From Planctomycetota bacterium (GTDB lineage Bacteria; Planctomycetota; UBA1135; GCA-002748355): a DNA stretch of 64,000 bases. A model generated the notes under the pieces. It was given only the letters and a program-made list of their open reading frames with translations, made no database searches and was not told where the DNA came from. How positions within the stretch are numbered: the first letter of the stretch is position 1; every line of letters starts with the position of its first letter. Position numbers and translations under genes: made by a program. The DNA lies in NCBI GenBank assembly GCA_002748355.1, contig PDSF01000027.1:1-64000 (forward strand), given 5' to 3'. Below, piece after piece: positions 1 to 8,673 of the stretch.

Positions 1-84
1 TTCACGATGCTCTACATCGCCAACGATCCCAGGGCTCGGAGGATGATGGAGTATCTCCTTCGAAATCCACCGTCTCCAACCTGA
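1..84 (+). CDS. C-terminal end of an unidentified protein (cut by window edge)
   Basis: Frame 1 is open from the first base to a TGA at 82-84 and gives 27 residues ending LLRNPPSPT. It is too short to identify. It could be the tail of a real gene starting upstream of the window, or chance. No terminator-like hairpin follows it. Confidence 0.25.
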   Translation, partial: FTMLYIANDPRARRMMEYLLRNPPSPT

Positions 85-270
85 CAAAGTAGTGCTAAAC
101 CGTTGAAATATACGCCGATAACATGACGAAAACCGACAAGCACCATCGCCGATAGCGCCGATTTGCCGAGGAGTCTCTGCAACGTGGCGGCAGCTGCTGT
201 GGGGATTCGCTGCTGTGCAGCCCGGCTGGGTGGAAAGGGATGTACCTCTTGTTCGAGGGCTCCGGGCTCG

Positions 271-792
271 TTATTTGCGGTTCAGGAATCGGCTCATGAC
301 GCGGTCGAAGAAGCCGCCGGGCGAAACGGTAACTTTGGCGCTTTTTCCGTGGATAACGTCTTCGGGATAAACCGTGACTTCGATATTCGCTTCTTTGTAC
401 ATCTGCTGCGAGAGTTCGAGGTCTTTGGCCCAGCGGGAGAGGAAATCTTGGCTGGGCTCGATGTAGACGACGCGGCCGATCTCTTCTTGGATGAGCTTGG
501 AGGCGCAGCGCGGGCAGGGAGGATGGGTTACGAAGACGGTGCAGCCGCGTAGATCTCGCTTGGCGAAGATCATCGCGTTCTCTTCGGCGTGGATGGTCAG
601 CTGCAGCTTGGTTTCTCGATCGGCGAGTCGCTCTTCCGCGTCCTCGACCTGGGCTGCAAAGCCGTTGTAGCCCAAGGAGATGATGCGGTTGCCGTCACAG
701 AGCACGGCTCCGACCTGCGAGGACGGGTCCTTGCTCCAGCTGGAGATGTGCACCGCGAGGGCGAGAAAACGAGTATCCCATTTCGTGCTCAT
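271..792 (-). CDS. dCMP deaminase-like zinc cytidine/deoxycytidylate deaminase
   Basis: Expected to hydrolyse dCMP to dUMP for dTMP synthesis, or to act as a related ComEB-type nucleotide deaminase in the cytoplasm. The 173-residue protein has the zinc site of the family: HAEENA with His68 and catalytic Glu70, and PPCPRC with Cys93 and Cys96. The substrate-loop motif GYNG is at 41-44 and the N-terminal KDPSSQVGAV segment is typical of the dCMP deaminase branch. The length fits the family. About 50 C-terminal residues after the core carry no motif I know. The start is the only ATG before the conserved core; no clear Shine-Dalgarno sequence precedes it. The family call is firm, the exact substrate less so. 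Confidence 0.85.
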   Translation of the reverse strand: MSTKWDTRFLALAVHISSWSKDPSSQVGAVLCDGNRIISLGYNGFAAQVEDAEERLADRETKLQLTIHAEENAMIFAKRDLRGCTVFVTHPPCPRCASKLIQEEIGRVVYIEPSQDFLSRWAKDLELSQQMYKEANIEVTVYPEDVIHGKSAKVTVSPGGFFDRVMSRFLNRK

Positions 793-1556
793 GCCCGGCG
801 AAAATAGCCGAGCACGGGGTCAATTGCGCGGAGACAGCCCCGGCTGTTAGCCCGGCATCGGGAGCCAAATATCGGCCAGGCAGAGTATGTCGAGCCTGAC
901 CGCAAAATCTCCGTCTTCTTCGAGCGCACCCTTGACGGATCGGGACGCAAATGCGAAGACATCCCGGCGCTCCTGGCCTCATCGAGGGCAGGGGCCAAGA
1001 GAGGCGAGTCGGCGTCCTACAGCCAGCCATCGCCAGCGCAATCTCCTTTGCTCTCACAGCAACCGACCATAGCTCGCTCTGCGGCAGAGCACCGTATTCC
1101 GTTACATCGTATTCCGTCACCAGGAATACGCGGATCCGGCGCTCCTCCCTGGGGAATAGCTTGGCGACGCTCCACGAGCCACACGAGTCGTCCCGCTCTC
1201 TGAGTGGGCTGGGCTCTGTGGGGGACAGGTCTCTGAAACGAGACGGGGACACCCGGGTACGTCCTTTGCGACAGCATGGCGAAAGCAGGCCTCGGGACGA
1301 GCGATTCGGGGTGGACTTGTTTTTATCAAAGCGGGTCCAAGCAGGCGGTTGAAAAGGCCCGCGTGGCACAAGGGCTGGGCGTCCCGATGGCGCCAGAGAA
1401 GACAGGCGAATCGCCTATTCGTCGAGCTTTTCTGGCGTCGAGCTTTTCTGGAGCAAACGAGACGTCGAGCTCAGTGCTTTCCTAGCGCGCGAGTTTTCCA
1501 GCCCCAGCTAGGGCCCCGCATAGGGAGCGAGAGAGCTCCGAATGAGGGAGGGATTT
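793..1556. other. Gene-free stretch upstream of the alpha-2-macroglobulin gene
   Basis: About 760 bases between the divergently read deaminase and macroglobulin genes. Several overlapping open frames exist on both strands, but none has a recognisable domain, a ribosome-binding site or a coherent composition. The stretch holds one short tandem repeat (listed separately) and must contain the promoters of both flanking genes. I could not place these with confidence. Confidence 0.5.
1420..1451. repeat. 16-bp tandem duplication
   Basis: The unit cgtcgagcttttctgg occurs twice in perfect tandem, and a partial third copy of its core (cgtcgagct) follows about 10 bases later. It lies about 100 bases upstream of the macroglobulin start. 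This may be simple slippage or a paired protein-binding site. Confidence 0.7.
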
Positions 1557-4500
1557 ATGCGCTCGATTTGGACGGCGGTCCATGTCTTCTTGGCAACCTG
1601 CTTGGTCGCCTCGATCATCCTGGTCTGGGGCACGGCCCCCGGACACGAAACCCGCGCCGCGGAGCGCATCGATCAGGGGGCGGGCGGCCCGCTACCCGCG
1701 AGCCAGATCAAACTCGAGCGCATGACGCCGGAGACAGGCGACCCCTTTGCGCGCAAGTCCACCGTGCAGCCGTGCTTCTTGCTCCAGTTCCCCGAAGAAA
1801 TGGTGGAGCAGGGCAAGGTCGGCATCATTCGCCCCGACGGCCCGCTGCATCTCGAACCCGAAGCGCCTCTATTCATGCGCTGGACCAGCAGGCGCAGCCT
1901 GGCCTTTGTTCCGGCCAAGCCACTCCGCCCGGCAAGCCGCTACGAGATCCTCCTCAGTTCGGAGCTCGAGACCTGCTCTGGACGCAAGCTCGAGGGGCGC
2001 CCCAAGCTCGGCTTCACCACTCCGGGTCTCAAGTGGGAACGGCTTCAGCTCTACCAAGCCCGGCTGGAGAGCGTGCAACTGGACCTGGGCTTCAACCTCG
2101 CGGTATCCCCCAAGGACCTAGGCCGCTACCTGAGCGTGCGAGCTTCCGGCAGTCAGCAAGCATTGCCCATCTCAGTGCTGAGTTCGAAAACAGGGAAGGG
2201 AATGCGCATCCAATGGATTCCCGAGCAGAAGCAGGACCTGCCCAAGCAGCTCGAACTTGCGATCGCCCCCGGCCTACGACCGGAGGACGGCGAGCTCGGC
2301 ACCCGCCAAACGCTGACCAAGCGCATCTCCCTTCGCGGCCCCCTCGACCTCGAGAGGATCGTGCACAAAGACAATGGCGCCTACCTCAACTTCGACCGCT
2401 TCTGCGAGCTGCCCAAGCCGGGGACCTGGCACTTCGAGCCGGCCATCGAGACCCAAGTACTGCGAGGCGACTGGGGCCTGAACTTCATCGGCGACTTCGA
2501 GCCAGGGCGCTCCTACCGCATCGTTCTTCATTCTGGTTTTCCCGGTCGCGGACTCTCCCGCATCAAGGATGAGCTGCGCGCCCCCTTCCTCGTCCCCGAT
2601 AAAGCTGCCACGGTGGGCTTTGACGGGAGAGGCACCCTGATGTCTTCCAAGGCTCAGCTCGAGTTCGACATCAAGTCCTGCAACGTCGACAAGGTTCTGC
2701 TGCGCATCTACCGCGCCTACGAAAACAACGCCCCCTTCCTCGCCAGCCACGAACTCATCTCGCATCCCAGCTATGGCTGTATCGACTCCCGCCTCTTCGC
2801 ACCGGTCCAGGAGCACTGGCTGCCGCTGCTGAGCAAGAAGAACGAGAGCCAAACGACCACGCTATCCTTGCGGAAGTATCTCAAGGAGGATCCTCGCGGC
2901 GTCTATTTCTTGGAGCTGCGCAAGAACAAGGACTCCTGGTACGCCTACGACCGCATCCTCCTGCAGATCAGCGATCTCGGAGTGCAAGTGCGTTCGGGCT
3001 CATCGACGGCATTCGTGCGGGTGCACGGCATCGCCGATGGCAAAGCGCGCATCGGCACTCGCGTCCGCATCTACACCCGCAGCAACCAGCTCTTGGCCGA
3101 GGCGCGCACAGCCGAAGATGGCTGCGCCAAGCTGCAGTGGGACCCGAGCGTCTCCGATCACCGCCCCTTCCTGGTCGAAGCCTCGGACGGGCGAGACCGC
3201 TGCTTCGTCGACTACCTGCAGTCGGCGACCAGCTTCCCCAACGAAGGCCTGGGCGGGCGCCCCTTCGTCAAGCCCGGTGAGTTCGAGGCTTGGTGCCAGA
3301 CCGATCGCGGCATCATCCGCCCTGGGGAGACGGTGCACGCAACGCTCCTGATCCGCGACGGCAGAGGAAAAACGCCGGTGGGCAAGAAGCTCCTACTCCG
3401 TTGGAAGGACTCGGGAGGCCGCGTGGCCGAGAGTAAGGAGCTCACGGTCCCGGCCGACGGCATGCTCAGCGCTTCGCTCGCCACCGAAAACAGCAGCCCG
3501 ACCGGCCCCTGGCAACTGGAGCTGCGTGAGAAGCAGAGCAAGCGCAAGATCGGGGGAACCCGCTTCAGCGTCGAGGCCTTCGTCCCGCCACGCATCGCCG
3601 TCCAGGCCGATCTCGGCAAGGGCCTGAGTTTCGGCCAGCTAGCCCAAGCCAAGATCTCGGCAGAGTGGATGAACGGCGGCGCCGCTGCCGGCCTCCGCTA
3701 TCGCGCCTTCCTTCGCTTCGATCGTCGTGAGACCAAGATCGAGCAGCACAAGGGCTATTGCTTCGACGGCGACCCCGAGCTCCCAGGGCCAGGAGCCCAA
3801 GAGATGCTCGAAGGGTGCCTCGACGATGAGGGGCAAGCGGTCCTGCGCTTCCGCGTTCCCGATTCCGCCGAGCACGGTTCCCTCATCGCCCGGCTGCGGG
3901 TCGAGGTCGACCAGCCCTCCGGCCGCCCGGTGATCGCCTTCGCCAAATGCGTCGCCTGGCGCCAAGCCCTCATCGGCCTGCGCTGCTACAAGCCAAAGGC
4001 CGGCGGCCTGCACATCGATGCCCTGCACTGTCGCCCCGACGGCAGCCTCATCCAAAGCTCCAAGCAACTCAGCCTCGCCATCGAGAGGCGACATTGGCAG
4101 AGCAGCTACCGGCGACGGCAGGGTCACAGGCCCTACTGGCACACCGAACTGAAGCGGGAGGTGGTCGGAATCCACGAGCTCGAGCTCAAAGGCGGTCGTG
4201 CCCAGCTCCAGCTCAAGGAAGTTCAGCTCGCGCCCTGCCATTGGCTCAGCGTCGTGAGCAAGAGCGAGGGCAGCGAAGTCATAGCCGATCTCGGAGAGCC
4301 CCAGGGAAACCCCAGAATCCTGCAGATCCGCTCCCTGGCCAAAACGCCCCCGAGTCCCGGCGACACACTGCGCCTGAGCCTGGACAGCCCCATGGCCGGC
4401 ACTGCGTGGCTGAGCCTCGAAGATCTCGAGCCCCGAGCCCAGCGTAGCTATCCCGTGGTAGTCGGTCGCAACGAGATCGAACTGCGCATCCCCCGAGAGG

Positions 4501-6953
4501 CCCAAAGCCCCAACCTCCACGCCATCATCTCGATCACTGGCGCCCAGTACGCTCCGGGCAAGAACGACGCCAACGTCGCCGAAGGCATTGGCTGGTCGAT
4601 CGGCGCCATCTCCATCCCGGTGCAACAGCTGGGACACAAGGCGCAGCTTTCCCTCTCGGCCCCCAAGCAAGTCCTCCCGGGCAGCCCGCTGCGCGTGCAG
4701 ATCCAAGCCAAGGGCTGCTCGCGTGCCTGCCTCGCGGTCGTCGACGAGGCGGTGCTGCGCATGACCCGGCACCCCCTCCCCGACCCCCTCGCCTGGTTCG
4801 CATCCTCGCGGCGCCTAGCCACAAACGGCTGCAACAGCGGACTGATGCTCCGCCGCAAGCTGCGCTATCCGCGCGAAATCGCCACCGGCGGTGGCGGGGA
4901 GGATTCTCTCGCCGACTTCCTCAGCGATCCCGGCGGCCCAAGCCTGATCCAAAACCTAGCCTTCTTCGCCCAAGACCTACGCATCGACGCCACCGGCAAG
5001 GCCAGTGCGGTCTTCGAGCTGCCAGACTTCGAAGGCAAACTGCGCATCGTCGCCATTGCTGCCGGAGCCCAAAGCATCGCCACCGGCCACGCCGAGACTC
5101 TGGTCCGCGCCCCCATTTCGCTGAGCTACGCCGGACCGCGCCGCATGGCACCTGGTGACCTGGCCCATAGCAGCCTCACCCTCCGCAACCTCGCGGGCTC
5201 GCCCGGCGAGCTCCACGTCGAGCTGCGCGGTGAAAACGGGCTGCAGCTGCTGCCAGCTGAGAAGTTCCCGCTGACCACCCGCATCGAGCCCGAAGCCCAA
5301 CTCCGGCTTGAGCTGCCGATCCGGGCCAGCAGCGATGCCTCGGTCCAAAAGCTGAGCATCCACGCCCGCCTGCGCACCGACGACGGCAGAGAACTCGAGA
5401 GAGAATTCTCTCATGAGTTCCGCGTCGCCGCTGCCAGCTACTTCGATCGCGAGAGCCTCGGCTTCGCCTTCCAAGGCGAGAAACGCCTCCAACTGGGCAA
5501 GGGCTGGATCACCAGCGGAGCCAAGGACTCCCGCCCGAAGGCCGAGCTCACCCTCGGCGCCTCCTTCTCCCTGCAGCTGCGCCCTGTGCTCGAAGAGCTG
5601 CTGCACTACCCCTACGGCTGCCTCGAACAGACGACCTCACGCTGCCGCGCCCTGCTCGCCGTCGAGACCCTGGCCCCAGAGATCTGGCCCGAAGAAAAGC
5701 GGCCCCAGGTCCGTGGACTCGTGCGCGCCGGCATCCGCCGCATCTTCTCGATGAGCACCTATGAGGGCGGCTTCGCCGCTTGGCCGGGAGGCAATGCCAG
5801 CTACGTGTTCGGCACCCTCTACGCCTACGAGTTCTTGCTCGAGGCCAAAGAGGCCGGCTACAAGCTCCCGAGCCAGGCCATGCTCCAGCTCAGGAACTAC
5901 CTCCTCAAAAAGCTCCAGCGCACGAAGAAGCTTCGCACCAAGCTTTGGACCGCCGCCCTGCTGCTGCGAGACGGCCAGCCCCTCTTGCAGCACTTGCGCA
6001 GCTATGCCGACCAGGCCAAGAACTCCAGCGACGCCGCCGTCGCCGCCTTCGCTCTCGCTACGGCTGGGCTGCAGGCCGAGGCGAAGGGCCTGCTGAGCAA
6101 GAGCCTCGAGCTTCCCGCAACACGCCAGCTCCAGGGCTACCTCGACTCGCGCGTGCGGACTCAGGCGCTGATGCTGCGAGCGGCGCTGCGCATCGATCCC
6201 AAGCAGGATCTGGTCGCCACCCTGCTCCAGGAGCTGCTCAGCTACTGCCGTCAGCCAAAGACCCTGACCACCCAAGAGCTCGCTCAGATCACCATCGCCA
6301 TCGCGCCGCTGCTGCGCAATCGCAAGGACAGCGGCCTGGCCCCCAAGGGCCACGTCATCGTCGGCGATGAGAGGATCCCCTTTGACGGCGCCTGCACCCT
6401 GCGCTTCCCCTGGCCCGAGAGTGGCGAGATCCGCATCGAGAGCGAGGGCAAGGTCTACGGCCAACTGAGCAGCAGCGGCTACCGGCGTCCTCACCAGGCA
6501 CAGCCAAAGGATGCGGCGAAGGCCCAGGCTCAGCCCCTGGGACTTCGCTTCGAGCGCGTGGTGCGCAATTTGCGGACCGGCAAGGTCGCCAAGCGCTTCG
6601 TCCGCGGCGAGACCTATGAGGTCACCCTGCTCGGCACCGCCAGCCGCTCCACCCCCAACCTCCTAGTCATGGACCTGCTTCCCGCCGGCTTCGAGCTGGA
6701 GAATCCTCGGCTCGGTGCGGCAGAAAACAGCAAGGGACCTGGAGAACGAGTCGACCGGGTCGAGAGGCGTGACGATCGGGTCCTGCTCTTCTCCACCGAA
6801 GCTGTGCGCGGGAGCTTCGCGCGCCGCTACCGGATGCGCGCCGTCTTCGCCGGAGAATTCTCCCAGCCCGGAGCCGTCGCCGAGGCCCTATATCTTCCAG
6901 GCCAGCGCTGGTCTGAGGGGAGCGGCGCTCCCGTGCGCATCGAAACTCACTGA
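1557..6953 (+). CDS. Bacterial alpha-2-macroglobulin family protein with intact thioester
   Basis: Bacterial alpha-2-macroglobulins sit on the periplasmic side of the inner membrane and trap attacking proteases by covalent thioester capture. They are typically encoded with PbpC, which repairs peptidoglycan, and that is the arrangement here: pbpC starts 16 bases downstream. The roughly 1800-residue protein opens with a hydrophobic signal or anchor segment (residues about 1-27, no lipobox). A long run of beta-rich MG domains follows, then the family signature around VVDEAVLRM. The thioester motif CLEQ lies in YGCLEQTTSR, with Cys at about residue 1355, followed by the helical thioester domain. 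I start at 1557 because GAGGGAGGG lies just upstream. An in-frame ATG at 1542 would overlap that site. Confidence 0.92.
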   Translation: MRSIWTAVHVFLATCLVASIILVWGTAPGHETRAAERIDQGAGGPLPASQIKLERMTPETGDPFARKSTVQPCFLLQFPEEMVEQGKVGIIRPDGPLHLEPEAPLFMRWTSRRSLAFVPAKPLRPASRYEILLSSELETCSGRKLEGRPKLGFTTPGLKWERLQLYQARLESVQLDLGFNLAVSPKDLGRYLSVRASGSQQALPISVLSSKTGKGMRIQWIPEQKQDLPKQLELAIAPGLRPEDGELGTRQTLTKRISLRGPLDLERIVHKDNGAYLNFDRFCELPKPGTWHFEPAIETQVLRGDWGLNFIGDFEPGRSYRIVLHSGFPGRGLSRIKDELRAPFLVPDKAATVGFDGRGTLMSSKAQLEFDIKSCNVDKVLLRIYRAYENNAPFLASHELISHPSYGCIDSRLFAPVQEHWLPLLSKKNESQTTTLSLRKYLKEDPRGVYFLELRKNKDSWYAYDRILLQISDLGVQVRSGSSTAFVRVHGIADGKARIGTRVRIYTRSNQLLAEARTAEDGCAKLQWDPSVSDHRPFLVEASDGRDRCFVDYLQSATSFPNEGLGGRPFVKPGEFEAWCQTDRGIIRPGETVHATLLIRDGRGKTPVGKKLLLRWKDSGGRVAESKELTVPADGMLSASLATENSSPTGPWQLELREKQSKRKIGGTRFSVEAFVPPRIAVQADLGKGLSFGQLAQAKISAEWMNGGAAAGLRYRAFLRFDRRETKIEQHKGYCFDGDPELPGPGAQEMLEGCLDDEGQAVLRFRVPDSAEHGSLIARLRVEVDQPSGRPVIAFAKCVAWRQALIGLRCYKPKAGGLHIDALHCRPDGSLIQSSKQLSLAIERRHWQSSYRRRQGHRPYWHTELKREVVGIHELELKGGRAQLQLKEVQLAPCHWLSVVSKSEGSEVIADLGEPQGNPRILQIRSLAKTPPSPGDTLRLSLDSPMAGTAWLSLEDLEPRAQRSYPVVVGRNEIELRIPREAQSPNLHAIISITGAQYAPGKNDANVAEGIGWSIGAISIPVQQLGHKAQLSLSAPKQVLPGSPLRVQIQAKGCSRACLAVVDEAVLRMTRHPLPDPLAWFASSRRLATNGCNSGLMLRRKLRYPREIATGGGGEDSLADFLSDPGGPSLIQNLAFFAQDLRIDATGKASAVFELPDFEGKLRIVAIAAGAQSIATGHAETLVRAPISLSYAGPRRMAPGDLAHSSLTLRNLAGSPGELHVELRGENGLQLLPAEKFPLTTRIEPEAQLRLELPIRASSDASVQKLSIHARLRTDDGRELEREFSHEFRVAAASYFDRESLGFAFQGEKRLQLGKGWITSGAKDSRPKAELTLGASFSLQLRPVLEELLHYPYGCLEQTTSRCRALLAVETLAPEIWPEEKRPQVRGLVRAGIRRIFSMSTYEGGFAAWPGGNASYVFGTLYAYEFLLEAKEAGYKLPSQAMLQLRNYLLKKLQRTKKLRTKLWTAALLLRDGQPLLQHLRSYADQAKNSSDAAVAAFALATAGLQAEAKGLLSKSLELPATRQLQGYLDSRVRTQALMLRAALRIDPKQDLVATLLQELLSYCRQPKTLTTQELAQITIAIAPLLRNRKDSGLAPKGHVIVGDERIPFDGACTLRFPWPESGEIRIESEGKVYGQLSSSGYRRPHQAQPKDAAKAQAQPLGLRFERVVRNLRTGKVAKRFVRGETYEVTLLGTASRSTPNLLVMDLLPAGFELENPRLGAAENSKGPGERVDRVERRDDRVLLFSTEAVRGSFARRYRMRAVFAGEFSQPGAVAEALYLPGQRWSEGSGAPVRIETH

Positions 6954-6969
6954 GCCAGGAGCAGGCTAG

Positions 6970-8625
6970 ATGGAAGGGCAGCGAGTCGGCCGAATGCGAC
7001 GCTGGCGGCGACGCCTCGTCCATGCCGCAGTAGCCGTCTTCGCTCTCGCCCTTCTAGCCCGCAGCGGCGAGGCGCTCTGGTCCTACTTCGACCCCTTCAC
7101 GCCAGCCATGCTCCAGGTGCACGGAAGCTCGCAGCGGGTCCTGGCCGAAGATGGGAGCATACTCCGCGTCACCGTAACCTCGGCGGGCGAGCGCCTACTG
7201 CAACTGCGCTACGACGAGCTACCCCGGCTCCTGGTCCGTGGCCTGGTGCTCAAGGAGGACGAGCGCTTCTTCGAACACAGCGGCTGGGACCCCTGGGCCA
7301 CCCTGCGTGCGGCCCTACAAAACATCGCGGCCATGAAGGTGGTCAGCGGCGGTTCAACCCTGACCATGCAGCTGGCGAGTGTGCTTGAGGGGACCCAGCG
7401 CAGCTTGCTCGACAAGTTCCACGAGATGCGGCGCGCCCGCCAAATCGAGGACTTGCTGAGCAAGGAAGAGATCTTGGCCGCCTACGCCAGCGTCGTGCCC
7501 CTGGGTGGAACCCTGCGCGGCTTCAGCGCCGCGTCGCTCTATTGGTATGGCCGCGAGCTGGACCAGCTGCAGCCGGCAGAGATCGCGACCCTGATCGCGA
7601 TGATCCCCGCCCCCAGCAAGCGCCGTCCCGACAAGCGCGGGACTCGGCTGCGCAGCGCCCGTGACAAGATCCTGCGGCTATTGCTGCAAGCGGGAGAACT
7701 CTCCCCAGCCCAATACCGCGCCGCCATCGCTACCGACCCCTACACCAAAGCTATGGGCTTCGCCTTCCGGGCGCCGCACGCGGTCGACGCCTTACTGGCA
7801 AGCGGCGCCAGCGGCGACGCCCTCAGCAGTTCCATCGACCTCGACCTACAAAGGCGGGTCGAAGAGACCTTCAGCCAGGGCGATTCCTTCGGGGTCGACG
7901 GCCATGCGGTCGTGCTCCTGGACCGGGAGAGTGGCGCCGTGCAGGCCATGCTCGGATCCCGTTCCTGGCGGCAGATCCCCTTCAACACCGCCACCGCGCG
8001 TCATGACGCAGGCAGCACCCTCAAGCCCTTCCTCTACGCCCTGGCCTTTCGCCTGGGAGCATCCTCCCCGCATCGACTCGAACTCGACCTGCCAATCGAA
8101 GAAGGCGAGTATCGGCCGCGCAACTTCGACAAGAGCTTCAGCGGCCAGATCGACGCCAGCCAAGCCCTGCTGCGCTCGCGCAACCTCCCGGCCTTTCGCC
8201 TCCTGCGCCGCGTCGGCGTAGGGCGCTTCCGTCAAGAACTCGAACGCGTCGGCATCGACACCAGCGAGATTCCTCTCCACCTCGACTTGGCCCTCGGCAC
8301 CATCGGCGTGCGCCCGATCGATCTGGCCCGGGCCTACCAGCGCCTGGCAGCCGAAGCCGCAGCGGGCGACGCCGCCGCAAACGCCGTGCTCGCTGCCCTG
8401 CGCAGCCACAGCCCCCCCGGATGTCGGGGACGCCTGCAGCAGGCCGTGGCCTGGAAGACCGGCACCTCGTCCCACCGCCGCGACGCCTGGTGTGCGGGAC
8501 TGAGCAAGGACCACGTCATCGTTGTCTGGCTGGGTCGCCTCGATGGGCGCCCGGCACCTGAGCTGGTCGGCATCCGCAGCGCCGCCGTGCTCTTTGGCCA
8601 GCTCTGCCTGGCCCTGAAGCAGTAG
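6970..8625 (+). CDS. pbpC: Penicillin-binding protein 1C, short form
   Basis: Bifunctional peptidoglycan glycosyltransferase/transpeptidase anchored in the inner membrane. After a cytoplasmic RRWRRRL stretch and one membrane segment comes the glycosyltransferase domain, with EDERFFEHSGWD (catalytic Glu) and GGSTLTMQLA. The transpeptidase domain carries SxxK as STLK near residue 348, SxN as SRN, and KTG in WKTGTSSHRRDAW. The last is typical of PbpC. At 551 residues it ends soon after the KTG box and lacks the C-terminal BiPBP_C domain of E. coli PbpC, which is roughly 770 residues. It lies 16 bases after the macroglobulin gene in the usual co-transcribed pairing. The start ATG follows a ggagcagg site. 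Confidence 0.93.
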   Translation: MEGQRVGRMRRWRRRLVHAAVAVFALALLARSGEALWSYFDPFTPAMLQVHGSSQRVLAEDGSILRVTVTSAGERLLQLRYDELPRLLVRGLVLKEDERFFEHSGWDPWATLRAALQNIAAMKVVSGGSTLTMQLASVLEGTQRSLLDKFHEMRRARQIEDLLSKEEILAAYASVVPLGGTLRGFSAASLYWYGRELDQLQPAEIATLIAMIPAPSKRRPDKRGTRLRSARDKILRLLLQAGELSPAQYRAAIATDPYTKAMGFAFRAPHAVDALLASGASGDALSSSIDLDLQRRVEETFSQGDSFGVDGHAVVLLDRESGAVQAMLGSRSWRQIPFNTATARHDAGSTLKPFLYALAFRLGASSPHRLELDLPIEEGEYRPRNFDKSFSGQIDASQALLRSRNLPAFRLLRRVGVGRFRQELERVGIDTSEIPLHLDLALGTIGVRPIDLARAYQRLAAEAAAGDAAANAVLAALRSHSPPGCRGRLQQAVAWKTGTSSHRRDAWCAGLSKDHVIVVWLGRLDGRPAPELVGIRSAAVLFGQLCLALKQ

Positions 8626-8673
8626 CGCTGTACTGCCTCAGGGCCGGCGCCCGTCACTCAAAAGCGCTCGCCT

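Noticed and set aside
695..1369. 224-residue minus-strand ORF overlapping the deaminase start
   Set aside because: No motif, unusual Arg/Ser/Pro composition, and overlap with the well-supported deaminase in another frame.
3639..4772. Long open frame opposite the macroglobulin gene (377 residues)
   Set aside because: It is the antisense of a well-supported gene. High GC creates long stop-free antisense frames; it has no domain.
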